From positions 124,001-188,000 of the forward strand of contig PUQB01000237.1 in the NCBI GenBank assembly GCA_003024785.1: a DNA stretch of 64,000 bases, read 5' to 3'. Shown here piece after piece: positions 13,382 to 23,856 of this stretch (positions within the stretch are counted from its first letter, which is position 1; each line of letters opens with the position of its first letter). A program made the position numbers and the translations under genes. Below the pieces are notes generated by a model that had not been told where the DNA came from, searched no databases, and saw nothing but the letters and a program-made list of their open reading frames with translations. This DNA comes from Selaginella tamariscina. Lineage: Eukaryota > Streptophyta > Lycopodiopsida > Selaginellales > Selaginellaceae.

Positions 13382-13822
13382 ACGCATGTCAGCTGGTATT
13401 GATGTTGTGGCAATCTAATAAGCTCTCTCTTTCCCACCGTCCCTCCCTCATATGATAGTCTTAGAGTATATATCTACCACACACGCACGCACGCACGCAC
13501 GCACAGACATATTTGAAGCATTAACTAATCAGAAATAATTATAGGAATCATCCTCTTCGTCTTCAGCAAATACAACGAAGGTGAAGGACGAAGATATTGC
13601 TGCTCGATATGTACACACGAGGCACGAGACGGATAACCGAGTTCCCGAAGTCAGGTGTGGTCTTGAGCTCCAACAACTAAAGGTAAACTAACCAATATTT
13701 AAAATCTAAGATTGATATAATTTTCAATATTTAAAATTTAATAAATAGTATTTATATATCAGATTGAAGAGGAGAGCAAACAAAGTACGTGGGTGAAACG
13801 ACATCTTAAGAGGAAACTGTGA
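10515..13822 (+). CDS. CRY: Plant-type cryptochrome (blue-light photoreceptor)
   Basis: FAD-binding blue-light receptor. Exons: 10515-10631, 10689-10878, 10929-11153, 11287-11541, 11622-11797, 12044-12168, 12231-12357, 12454-12621, 12749-13071, 13545-13682, 13763-13822; about 634 residues. The photolyase-like N-terminus starts METTIVWLRRNLRLDDN-like, with GRVSRWWLKESL following. The FAD-pocket core has TGYPLVDAGMRELWATGW, WRWGMKYFWDTLLDADLEND and WIHHPWDAPSSILRAAGVE. The C-terminal tail contains YDQRVPSF, the DQXVP element of the plant cryptochrome DAS domain, then an acidic/serine stretch. Phases join cleanly except in exon 9, which lacks one base between about 12830 and 12905. Without it the frame stops at 12908, before DQRVP. 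Most introns are 50-250 bp and made largely of CA/GT microsatellites. Convergent with ATPD. CRY1 versus CRY2 type cannot be decided. Confidence 0.92.
13072..13544 (+). repeat. Composite microsatellite intron in the cryptochrome tail
   Basis: This intron is built almost wholly from (CT)n and (CA)n tracts alternating with about four copies of a unit related to CAGCTGGTATTGATGTTGTG plus GCAATCTAATAAG, and GATTTGTTAAGCATC boxes. It separates the DQXVP exon from the serine-rich exon. It is a tandem composite repeat and is likely to vary in length between individuals. Confidence 0.75.
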
Positions 13823-13929
13823 TCACAATGGTTTTGTTTTTGTTTCCTTAAATATAATCAATGTTAATTATTGATATATATCATTAATTAATGAATAGAA
13901 TACACACAAGGAAGACCAAGAAAACTGTG

Positions 13930-14700
13930 TCAAACAGCAGCAGCGACCTTACTGTCCATGTTGGCCAATTCCGCTGCAATCTTATCAAGCTGAGATTTCA
14001 CAGTCAAATCAATCTCCAGCGAGGCACCCGGCCCGTACCTCACCTTAAACCCCGCAATCACAGACTTATCAAGCACATTCTTGATCTTCACATTCTTTGC
14101 GCCGGTCAGGCTCTGTATCTTCTTCGCAATCTCAGTCAGCTGCTTATCCTCCACCTTGACCGCCGACGTCACCACCGCAATCTCGGTATCAGTCATCCTG
14201 TAGTAGTTCCTCTCGAACGCCTCCAATACATTCTTTACAATTCCCATCCTCTTCTTGTCCACTAGCACGCACAGAAAGTTTGCAGTGTACGTCTGCAGCT
14301 TCTCCTCCTTGGCAATGGATCTTATCAGCTCCTTCTTCTTCTCCGGATCAAGCACCGGATTCACAAAGAACTTGGCAATCTTCTCGTTCTCAAAGTACCT
14401 GCCCAGCTTCTCCGTGTCGCTGTAAATCTGTTCCACTACATCCTTCTCCTTTGCCAGCATGGCGAGTGCCGATGCGTAATTCTCCTCCACGCCCATCCTA
14501 ACGATCCCTCTGGGAGCACCACGATCACCACCACCACCGACCCTTGGAACCTTGAGCAGCAGCACATTACCGCTCCGAAGGCACAAGCTATGATGTCTAC
14601 GAGGCTTAACACATACACGCGCTGTGGGCCTCACGGTAGAGGAATTCACAACAATGGCAGCTGGAGATTGGGCAGCAATTGCTCGCTGAAGACTCTCCAT
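13930..14700 (-). CDS. ATPD: Chloroplast ATP synthase delta subunit
   Basis: OSCP/delta subunit of the chloroplast F1Fo ATP synthase, part of the peripheral stalk that holds F1 to the stator. Single exon of 256 residues, the usual size for nuclear ATPD. Residues 1 to about 70 form an Arg/Ser-rich chloroplast transit peptide. The mature part begins near GVEENYASALAMLAKEKDVV, and the C-terminal family signature is VIAGFKVRYGPGASLEIDL followed by a terminal helix. No frame break. Transcribed toward the cryptochrome gene; the two stop codons are 107 bp apart. Start is the first ATG of the open frame. Confidence 0.95.
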   Translation of the reverse strand: MESLQRAIAAQSPAAIVVNSSTVRPTARVCVKPRRHHSLCLRSGNVLLLKVPRVGGGGDRGAPRGIVRMGVEENYASALAMLAKEKDVVEQIYSDTEKLGRYFENEKIAKFFVNPVLDPEKKKELIRSIAKEEKLQTYTANFLCVLVDKKRMGIVKNVLEAFERNYYRMTDTEIAVVTSAVKVEDKQLTEIAKKIQSLTGAKNVKIKNVLDKSVIAGFKVRYGPGASLEIDLTVKSQLDKIAAELANMDSKVAAAV

Positions 14701-15056
14701 TTTGAATTAATAAAGAGAAACGTATAGTACCTTATACTATCCGCTCCTTGTGGATGTGTTATAGACGGACCAGATGATTAATAAATAGGCCACTGAGAAA
14801 CGGACTCGTGTCACTCTATCATGACGAATATTCTTCTCACCTGTAGACTAGCATCATGAACTTACACTTTGTATAATGGGGTATAGGGCTCTACCAGAAA
14901 GTGTGTTGAAGCTGGTGCTGGGGGAGGATTGTGCTCCTTGTAATCCTGCTCCGTCTTGCTGTGTCTGCTACATTTTGATCAATAATAAGTAATTAAGTGA
15001 TTAAATAAATAAAAAAGAAAGAAATGACATAAGATATGAAGTGATGTTTTCTTTCT
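14701..15056. other. Short intergenic region (ATPD 5' / PRMT4 3')
   Basis: Lies upstream of ATPD and downstream of PRMT4, both on the minus strand. It should hold the ATPD promoter and the PRMT4 3' untranslated region. No other gene was seen. Confidence 0.4.
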
Positions 15057-18000
15057 TTAATCATCCACCTGTTGGTCTTGGGCCCAGGAATATGCAGGAA
15101 CTTGCGACATTCTGTAATATGGCTCCTTGAGATCGAACTTGCCGGAAGAGCTCTGCATTATACCGCCCTGGGCAGCTCCTGCTCCCCATGAAGCAGCTGC
15201 AAACAACAATGTTCATATATATATGTACAAGCGTATGTGATAACAAGTGAAAAGCAGCGAAACATTACCGGACTAACAACTATATATTCGTTATACTCTC
15301 CTCGTAATGTATACATACGAATACAGATATACATACATGTATATAGGTCATATATATATATATATATGTATGTATGTATATGTTGGTCAAGAGAGAAAAC
15401 TGCAAACAGACGCAGACAAAACATATAAATCACGGATGCTTATTAAAAAAATCATGAGCTAATGGAGCTAATTGTTAGATATGAAATAAAAAACTAATCA
15501 GTATATACTTACTTGACATGGTAAGGTCGATGGTGTAGCTTTGAGCACTGTGTGCAGACAAGTGCAAGCGAGCTGTGATGTTTTGTCCGGCCATTACGTA
15601 CAGAGGCTGAGATAACACCAACCTAAGCTGGTACCAGTGCGTTGTGGGTGCCCCTGGTGCCGTGGTCAACCATCTTGGCACCGTGCTGTAAATAAGTTAG
15701 CATGTTAAATGTCTTACATTCTTCAAGTCTATAGAGATTGTGAATTTTACACACACACACACACGCCCGTCTACGTCTACCTCTACCTCTACCTCTACCT
15801 CTAAGAATGCATTTAACTTACTTATGTTGTTCCATAACAACATGGATATACATTAAATATTACACACACATAGACACATCAATATCATTAATTACGGTCA
15901 ATCGGGCTTCAGAAAATCGTCGTCATAATACACCCACACACAACAGAACAAGTTATATATAGAGTTTGTTTATATCAGAGCAGTTTTCAGTAATATTAAA
16001 ACTTTAATTTAATAGGAGGTTGTTTTCTTAAAAACTCACCTTCCATTGAAAAGAACATCGAACCAGCATGCAAGGCCATGAATTCTCGCAGCAGCCGTTG
16101 CAGTGAAAGTTAATGGGATAACAATTTCATAGAGATCTTCCTCCTACATCATCATCATTATACAATTTTGTGGGTTTATTTCTATTGACTTCATATAACT
16201 ATGATATATATTGTATGTATATCAAACATGATATACGTTGAAAAAGTGAAGCATTACTATACCTTCATTTTCGTTAAGTCAAGTGTATGTTGAGCGGGAG
16301 GTGCAACGAGGACCCGTGGATCGAATGCATCAACTACGGGCTGCAAAGGCCAGCAGTTAGTACTCTATTCGTGCGTAACACACAACCACACACGATGGAA
16401 TATACATATAGTGCGCTAGACACACCCACGAAAGGACACCAAATTTATTCTTCTCTATATTACATCATTATTTATATATACTGTATGTATATATGTATGT
16501 ATGTATAACATGAGTTATTAAACAGCTACGAACCTGAGAGAAATATCCTTGAAATGCTGCATTATGAAGAGGAGTCAAATCAACACCGTAATAGCTCCGT
16601 TGCTGCCAAAAGAGAGCCTGCAACGAGAACCCTTAGCAGCCCCTCTCTCACACACACGCACACTTGCACCTTATTGGCAACTTCTACGTATAGGTACTCA
16701 TCGCTGAAAGGAGCCATGTGAATTCTACAAAGAAATGCAAATATAAGTTCAAAAGTCGCAACATTTGATTAGTTTCTCACCTCCCAAGACCAGGAAACAT
16801 TTTACCTCCTGGAACGAGAAACCGGTCCCTTGCAATTATATATGATTCAAGCATTCTCTCATTCACAAGCAATGTACCTAAGAAAATGACAAAATAAATA
16901 AGCAATCTCTCTCTCTCGTGGGTGGGACTTACCCATCGGCTCAGAAATGAGAACATCGGCCTTCTCTGGAAGCTCAACATCTTCAACTTTTCCGTGCACT
17001 ACCTGAAATTATGTAGATACTGAGCCCACTAAACTAGATAGTATTAATGTCATACGCACTACTTAAAGACTGCCTATACATTAAACATGGTAGCACTTAC
17101 TGTTATCCGTTGAGCCAATGCAGAATTTCCAGAAATCAGTTTACGTGCATACTCTGCCATTGACGAAGCCTCCACTGCATATACATGCCGTGCTCCAGCC
17201 TGAAAAGAAGTAGTTGAACATTCTTTCATATAGATGTGTTGTACACATAACATAAAACCTCAATATATCATATACAATTGTGATAACTCAAGTCTTCTTA
17301 CTTGAGCTGCAAATAGGGATAGTATGCCACTCCCAGCACCAACGTCGACAACAACACGGCCAAGAAAGTCTGCACGATTTTCAATCACAGCCGCGTAGTA
17401 TGTGCCTACAGAAGATATACAATAAATTAGTATGTCTATAGAAAGAAAGAGACTCACCTGTTCTCACGTAGTCTTGTAACATATTCTGTTGATGTAAGAG
17501 CTGTCCATAATAATGAAAATACATCTTTGCAGACGAAGCTTCAATCTTCTTGTCAAATTTGTTAAATTCCTTTGTATTTTCTATAGATCCATTGGGAAGT
17601 TTAGCATCTGCAAAAGCCAACAAAAGCATTCAGTCCCAATAGAATAAATTAAAAGTAAGTTAACCTTTATCCCAGTTATGAACTGCATTGTAAAACGATG
17701 TGCTTGTTTCTTCTGACTTAAATTCAGCAGTAAATGTTCTAGGATATACAGCCTGCAGCTAGTTTAATCAATAAATAAAAAAAAGTTGTATAGTAAGTCA
17801 TACCTTTTCTGCTCCATTGACCATACTTGTATTTACAACCCAGAGCTGTATAGCAGGCTCTATCTTAAAAATCTGCAACAAAGCACTCATGGATGGTCTC
17901 TGTGTCTATATATGTAAACATATACATATACACTCAATCTAAATCACATACACACGTGTTGTGGATAAATTTTATACTTAGTCATAAAACACCCGCATGG

Positions 18001-18360
18001 TGTGTTATGTGCCTGCGTGTGTATATACGTAAACAGATACACATATACCCAACATAAATCCCATACAGTGTCCATGTATGTATGTACATAGATACACATA
18101 TACATAGTCATATAAACGATATATGCAACATATATATAGTATACAGTAAATAGATGCATATATATGCATGGATTAATACAGCGTACCTCACAACTCTGAA
18201 GATAAAATTGCTCGTGTAAGGAGTTCTGGCTATGCGATGCGGCTTGAAACTCAACGAAAGGACCTCGTTGATCTTTGCATAGTCTGGCAGTGGCGTAGAT
18301 CTCTCCGGATGCATTACCCGATACGAAGCGGATTTTAATATCGGCAAAGAACTGCTGCAT
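15057..18360 (-). CDS. PRMT4: Protein arginine methyltransferase 4 (CARM1-type)
   Basis: Type I arginine methyltransferase that makes asymmetric dimethylarginine, chiefly on histone H3 and RNA-associated proteins. Fourteen exons join in frame to 494 residues: 18187-18360, 17804-17872, 17665-17752, 17458-17607, 17302-17405, 17101-17199, 16933-17002, 16781-16877, 16670-16724, 16534-16617, 16263-16340, 16040-16143, 15513-15685, 15057-15196. An N-terminal PH-like part precedes the SAM site [20 protein letters not shown]. The double-E loop reads [15 protein letters not shown], and the THW loop is in [30 protein letters not shown] is the family's substrate-site helix. Introns are short and rich in CA/TA repeats. 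The last residues ([13 protein letters not shown]) form the variable tail. No frame break. Confidence 0.95.
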
Positions 18361-18928
18361 TGTGTATATTACAACCTCACCCTTGGATCGCTAGTGCATC
18401 ATCGGCGCCGCCTTCAAGAATCTATAATCTGTTTAGTCCGATTGATCGGACTGCTGCAGTGGAAATCGCGTAGCGCCTTGACGAGCGCTGTAAGAATCCG
18501 ATTATAGAACCTGAAGCCGGAACGATGAATCATAGATTTCTAAACTGCTGCATTGAGGATTGAGTAGCGCCTTCCACGCGCTCTAAGAATCGGACTGTCG
18601 GACTTGAATCCGCGAAACTCCCGAGGCGCCGCTTCCTGCGCAGAAACCCTAGAGCCGCAGCTAGAACCCTAAACAAGGGTTTATCAAACTTAACTGCACA
18701 TTAACACAGAAGCCCGCTTTTTTGAAACCACCACTGTCATAAACACGCACTTATCGTACGCACACGTGTTGGCTATGGGATATACCTTGAAGATGCCTTT
18801 TTGACTAGATTGAGCGCTGTAAGCGGAGAAACGTGTGCCGCAATCGGGGCTTTGCATTTGGTATATAAGCAACTGTTTAATTAAATCGTTTCACAGGTTT
18901 AGTGGTCTTAATTATCTAATTAATCAAG
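18361..18928. promoter_or_regulatory. Divergent promoter region of PRMT4 and the 8-Cys gene
   Basis: Separates the PRMT4 start (-) from the 8-cysteine gene start (+). A good plus-strand TATA box, TATATAA, lies at 18862-18868, 61 bp before the ATG at 18929. The PRMT4 side has two diverged direct copies of a CTGCTGCA...GTAGCGCCTT...GCGCTSTAAGAATC block (about 18452-18505 and 18545-18597), probably in its 5' leader. Confidence 0.5.
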
Positions 18929-19243
18929 ATGGCGTTTTCTAAGTTTTTGATTGCTACCGTGTTGGTGTTTCTCTTCACTGCAATGGACGTCCGTTCCCAG
19001 GTTGTGATCCAGCCCGGGGGAACCGGCGGTAACGGCGGTGCTGGCGTGTGCAACTTCCGGTACATGCTTACCAAGTACAACGGATGCCAGCGGTACGTGT
19101 TGACGGGCAATGGTAAGAACATCCAGAACGAATGCTGCTCTCCGATGGCGCAGGTTGCTCGCGAGTGTGGAGCGTGTACCGCAATGATGCGTCCCTTTAC
19201 GAACAGCCTCCTCGGCCTGTGCAATGTCACCCCTTGCAATTGA
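18929..19243 (+). CDS. Small secreted 8-cysteine protein (prolamin/LTP-like superfamily)
   Basis: 104 residues from a single exon. A clear signal peptide (MAFSKFLIATVLVFLFTAM, cut probably before QVVIQPG) is followed by a Gly-rich linker and a domain with eight cysteines. Their order is C..C..CC..CxxC..C..C. That resembles the eight-cysteine module of plant lipid-transfer proteins, 2S albumins and hydrophobic-seed proteins. The canonical LTP has CxC where this has CGAC, so a specific family is not claimed. Likely secreted. A TATA box stands 61 bp upstream. The 3' untranslated region (19244 onward) was copied in the MATE duplication and reappears at 21691. Confidence 0.7.
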   Translation: MAFSKFLIATVLVFLFTAMDVRSQVVIQPGGTGGNGGAGVCNFRYMLTKYNGCQRYVLTGNGKNIQNECCSPMAQVARECGACTAMMRPFTNSLLGLCNVTPCN

Positions 19244-19459
19244 TCGACATCTGTTGTTATTTAAACCTTGGAAATGAAAGAGCTGGTTTTTTATTTTGGT
19301 TTATTATCTGTGTCACGTCTCTATTAATTTCTATACAACTGTAGACTGTACTATACATAAATTATATAGCTACCATTGAATGCGACTCCATAATATTGCA
19401 TTTATTTACCTTCCTTTTTGTTTTTTTTCTTTTTTGTTAGTTTGTAGATTTTTTTCACC

Positions 19460-21481
19460 ATGGAGAATGAAAGCTTGAGTAAGCGAGTGAGAATCGAGGC
19501 GAGAAAGCAGATATATCTCGCATTACCGATGGTAGGGGTGAATCTAATGCAGTATTCACTTCAGCTTTCCTCAGTTATGTTGGTGGGTCGATTGGGAGAA
19601 CTTGAACTGTCTAGCTCCTCCATCGCTACCTCCTTCTGTAATGTCACCGGATTCAGCTTGTTGGTAAGTGTGTGTGCGCGTGCGTGTGTAATAATACAAT
19701 TGGAATTTTATGTTTACCAAGCTTGGACTGGCAAGTGCACTTGAGACACTGTGTGGACAATCCTACGGAGCAAAACAGTACCACCTGTTGGGGATTCTAT
19801 TGCAGAGAGCAATATTTATAAATCTCATAACTGCAATACCTGTATTGATACTGTGGCTCAACATGGAGAATGTACTCCTCTTCTTCGCTCAGGCTCCCAA
19901 CATTTCGTAAGTTTTTGTATCTCTGTGTTTTGTTAATCATATATAACTCCCTCCTTTAATTTAATATATGCATTTAAAAAATATAAATTAAAAAGACCTT
20001 CAGGGTTAATGCATTTCATTTGTATACATGATTTGTTATATATAATTTTTTTTTAAATACACAATCTTTCCTGTAATTAACACTAATAAGAAGAGGGGCT
20101 GGATTGAAAGCGTTGCTTGTTTTGTTTGTTAGGAGAAACGCAGGTGCTTATACTCAGTGGTTGATTCCGGGAATGTTCGCATATGCATTTCTGCAACCAC
20201 TTATACGGTTCTTACTCACACAGAGCAGAGTTCTTCCTATGTTTTTCAGCTCGGGTTTAACACTGATTATACACATAGTTATGTGCTGGACTTTTATATA
20301 TAAGTTTGGAATGGGAATCACAGGAGCTGCATTATCAGTTAGTATATCCAACTGGTTAAACGTGGTTTTCTTAATTGTGGTGATTATTACTAATCCCAGC
20401 TTAAGAATGTGCTGGCCTGGCTTCTCTACAGAAGCTTTTAAGGATATCAAACAGTATATAAGGCTGGCTATTCCTTCTTTTTAATGGTTTGGTACGTGTG
20501 TGTGTGTCCGCGCGCGTGTGTAACATGTTTTATACAGTTTTGAGTGGTGGGCATTTGAAACACTTGTTCTGTTTTCTGGAGTCTTGCCAAATCCGGAACT
20601 AGAAGCCTCCGTTTTCTCCATTCTGTAAGCTTATAGATAATTAACATGACTGATTTACAAAGTACTTTACACAGTTTAAACACGGCTAGTGTGCTCTTCA
20701 TGGTTCCATATGGTGTGGGTGCTGCAGCAAGGTGAGTGACTAACACATTCTTATATATATACTCTCCACACACACTTGATGCACGCATGTGTGTGTATGA
20801 CAGTACTCGAGTTGCGAATGAGCTGGGGGCTGGAAACGCAGATTCTGCGAGGTTTGCCTCGATTATTTCAACAGGTCTTGCCATTGTGAATGCAGTTATT
20901 TTCTCAACAACAGTTTTATTGACTCGCAAGTACCTTGGCTTGGCTTTTACTGGTGAAAAGGAAGTCATTGAGCGTGTGGCAAAGTTAGCTCCTTTCTTAG
21001 GTGCCTCTTCATTCATGGATGCACTTCAAGCTGCTATATCAGGTATATATATGTATGTATATGTCATGTGTGTAAGCATATGTAATGGATATATAGGCGT
21101 TGCAAGGGGCTGTGGCTGGCAAGGTGTTGCTGCTGTGGTAAACCTGGCGGCTTACTATGCTGTTGGACTGCCATTGGCTTATATCCTCGCTTTTGTTGTT
21201 GGTCTCAAGGGGAAGGTAAGATATGAGAGAGAGAGAGAGAGGGATGTATGTAGCTCTATAGCATTTGTTTTATAGGGGCTGTTGATCGGCAACGTTTGTG
21301 CAGTCTCTACCCAAGTAGCATGTTTTCTGGTGATAACAGCATTGACAAACTGGAGAAAACAGGTAAAATAACGATGTATTTAATAGTTATGTATATTAAC
21401 TACATCATTATCTTATGATTACAGGCTGAAGCAGCACTCGATCGCATGAAAAAATCAGCTTCCACTCCTTTGTTATCCTGA
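19460..21481 (+). CDS. MATE efflux transporter, copy A (frame interrupted)
   Basis: Multidrug and toxic compound extrusion (DTX) carrier, an H+-coupled exporter with 12 membrane helices. Nine exons: 19460-19663, 19722-19906, 20133-20491, 20538-20624, 20675-20731, 20804-21042, 21097-21215, 21276-21362, 21425-21481. Family motifs are [20 protein letters not shown] (helix 1), [29 protein letters not shown] and [11 protein letters not shown]. Exon 3 has one base fewer than its twin in copy B: a T-run near 20480 gives a stop (20482-20484) just before MVxFEWW. The rest of the frame downstream is open and conserved. Either a young pseudogene or a consensus error. Substrate unknown. Confidence 0.88.
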
Positions 21482-21557
21482 AATTTGGAATATATATATA
21501 TATATATATATATTTTACCATAGAGATCTCAAACACACACGGTAGAGTATAACTTGT

Positions 21558-21688
21558 TCATTTTCTTTTTCTAATTCCTTTCGCAATCGTGTACTTTGTC
21601 AACGTGGAGAGCTCGTCATGGTTTTCAGCAGCAGCATGCAAGTTAGACAGTAACAAATAAGGAGCAAACCCAAGCTCTTCATCAATTG
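21558..21688 (-). pseudogene. Relic of the PPR gene 3' end
   Basis: The minus strand encodes about 42 residues ending in APYLLLSNLHAAA...NHDELSTL and a GIRKRK stop. This closely matches the C-terminus of the PPR protein at 23857-25692 with several substitutions. It sits between the two MATE genes and abuts a copy of the 8-Cys gene 3' UTR at 21691. It is a duplication by-product, not a gene. Confidence 0.85.
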
Positions 21689-21875
21689 TTCGCCATCTGT
21701 TGTTTTTAATCCTATGAAATGAAAGAGCTGGTTTTTAATTTATTTCTGTCCCTATAAAACTACAGTCTTATGTACAATAATACTCTAGTAAATAATAATT
21801 TTTAATATCACGGGCGTATAGTATATATTTATTTCTTTTTTGTTGGTTTGTAGATTTTTTCAACGGAGGAAAACC

Positions 21876-23789
21876 ATGGAGAACGAGGAAGAATTAAGCT
21901 TGAGTAAGCGAGTGAGAATCGAGGCGAGAAAGCAGATAAACCTCGCATTACCGATGGTAGGGGTGAATCTAATGCAGTATTCACTTCAGCTATCCTCAGT
22001 CATGTTGGTGGGTCGATTGGGAGAACTTGAACTGTCTAGCTCCTCTATCGCTACCTCCTTATGTAATGTCACCGGGTTCAGCTTCCTGGTAAACCTCTAT
22101 GTGTATGTGTGTGTGTCTGTGTGCGTGCTTGTGTAATAATACAATTGGAATTTATGTTTACCAAGCTTGGACTGGCAAGTGCTCTTGATACACTATGTGG
22201 ACAATCTTATGGAGCAAAACAGTATCACCAGTTGGGGATTCTAATGCAGAGAGCAATATTTATTAGTCTTATAACTGCAATACCTGTGTTAATACTGTGG
22301 CTCAACATGGAGAGTGTACTCCTCTTCTTCGCTCAGGCTCCGGACATTTCGTAAGTTGTGTATCTCTGTGCTTTGTTAATTATTATATATTGTTTTGTTA
22401 GGAGGAAAGCAGGTGCTTATACGCAATGGTTGATTCCGGGAATGTTCGCATATGCATTTCTGCAGCCACTTATACGGTTCTTACTCACACAGAGTATAGT
22501 TCTTCCTATGTTTTTCAGCTCGGGTTTAACACTGATTATACACATAGTTATGTGCTGGACTTTTATATATAAGTTTGGAATGGGAATCACAGGAGCTGCG
22601 CTATCAGTTAGTATATCCAACTGGTTAAACGTGGTTTTGTTAATTGTGGTGATTATTACTAATCCCAGCTTAAGAATGTGCTGGCCTGGCTTCTCTTCGG
22701 AGGCTTTCAAGGATATCAAACAGTTTATATGGCTGGCTATTCCGTCTTCTTTAATGGTTTGGTATGTTTGCGTGTGCGTGTGTGTGTGTGTAACATGTTA
22801 AAATACAGTTTTGAGTGGTGGGCATTTGAAGCACTTGTTCTCTTATCTGGAGTCTTGCCAAATCCACAACTAGAAGCCTCCGTTTTCTCCATTCTGTAAG
22901 CTTATACATAATTAAAATGACTGATTTACAAAGTACTTTAACACAGTTTAAACACGGCTGCTGTGCTTTTCATGGCTCCGTATGGTGTGGGTGCTGCAGC
23001 AAGGTGCGCATATGTATATATACTCTCCACGACACACACACACACTTGATGCACGCGTGTGTGTGTGTATGACAGTACTCGAGTTGCAAATGAGCTGGGG
23101 GCTGGAAACGCAGATTCTGCGAGGTTTGCCTCGATTATTTCAACAGGTCTTGTCATTGCAAATGGAGTTATTTTCTCAACAACAGTTTTATTGACTCGCA
23201 AGTACCTTGGCTTGGCTTTTACTGGTGAAAAGGAAGTCATTGAGCGTGTGGCAAAGTTAGCTCCTTTCTTAGGTGCCTCTTCATTCATGGATGCAATTCA
23301 AGCTGCTATATCAGGTATATATATATATATATATGTCATGTGTATGTATGTATGTCTATAATATGTGTGTGTGTAAACATATGTAATGGATATATAGGCG
23401 TTGCAAGGGGCTGTGGTTGGCAAGGTGTTGCTGCTGTGGTAAACCTGGCGGCTTACTATGCTGTTGGACTGCCATTAGCTTATATCCTGGCTTTTGTTGT
23501 TGGTCTCAAGGGGAAGGTAAGATAGCACACCCAGACACACACACACACACATATATAGAGAGAGAGAGAGTAGCATCTATTTTATAGGGGCTGTTGATCG
23601 GCAACCTTTGTGCCGTGTCTACCCAAGTAGCATGTTTTCTGGTGATAACAGCATTGACAAACTGGAGAAAACAGGTACAATAATATTTAGTATACATAAT
23701 TGAATATAATTATCATCATCGTATGATTACAGGCTGAAGCAGCACTCGACCGCATTAAAATCTCGGCTTCCACTCCTTTGTTATCCTGA
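21876..23789 (+). CDS. MATE efflux transporter, copy B (intact)
   Basis: Paralogue of the preceding gene with nine exons: 21876-22088, 22166-22350, 22402-22761, 22809-22895, 22947-23003, 23076-23314, 23398-23516, 23588-23674, 23733-23789. These join in frame to 467 residues, the typical MATE length. The N-terminus has three extra acidic residues ([20 protein letters not shown]). Motifs include the [20 protein letters not shown] loop, [20 protein letters not shown] in the second half, and [15 protein letters not shown] before the C-terminus. It is probably an H+-coupled exporter of the plasma membrane or tonoplast; the substrate cannot be read from sequence. As the only intact copy, it is probably the functional one if the copy A break is real. 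Confidence 0.92.
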
Positions 23790-23856
23790 AATTTCAATAT
23801 ATATATCTTTTAGCGTAGATATCTCAAACACAAACACACTGTAGAGTATAACTTGT

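Noticed and set aside
13049..13418. Frames of SLSLSL/THTHTH repeats
   Set aside because: Translations of CT/CA microsatellites in a cryptochrome intron.
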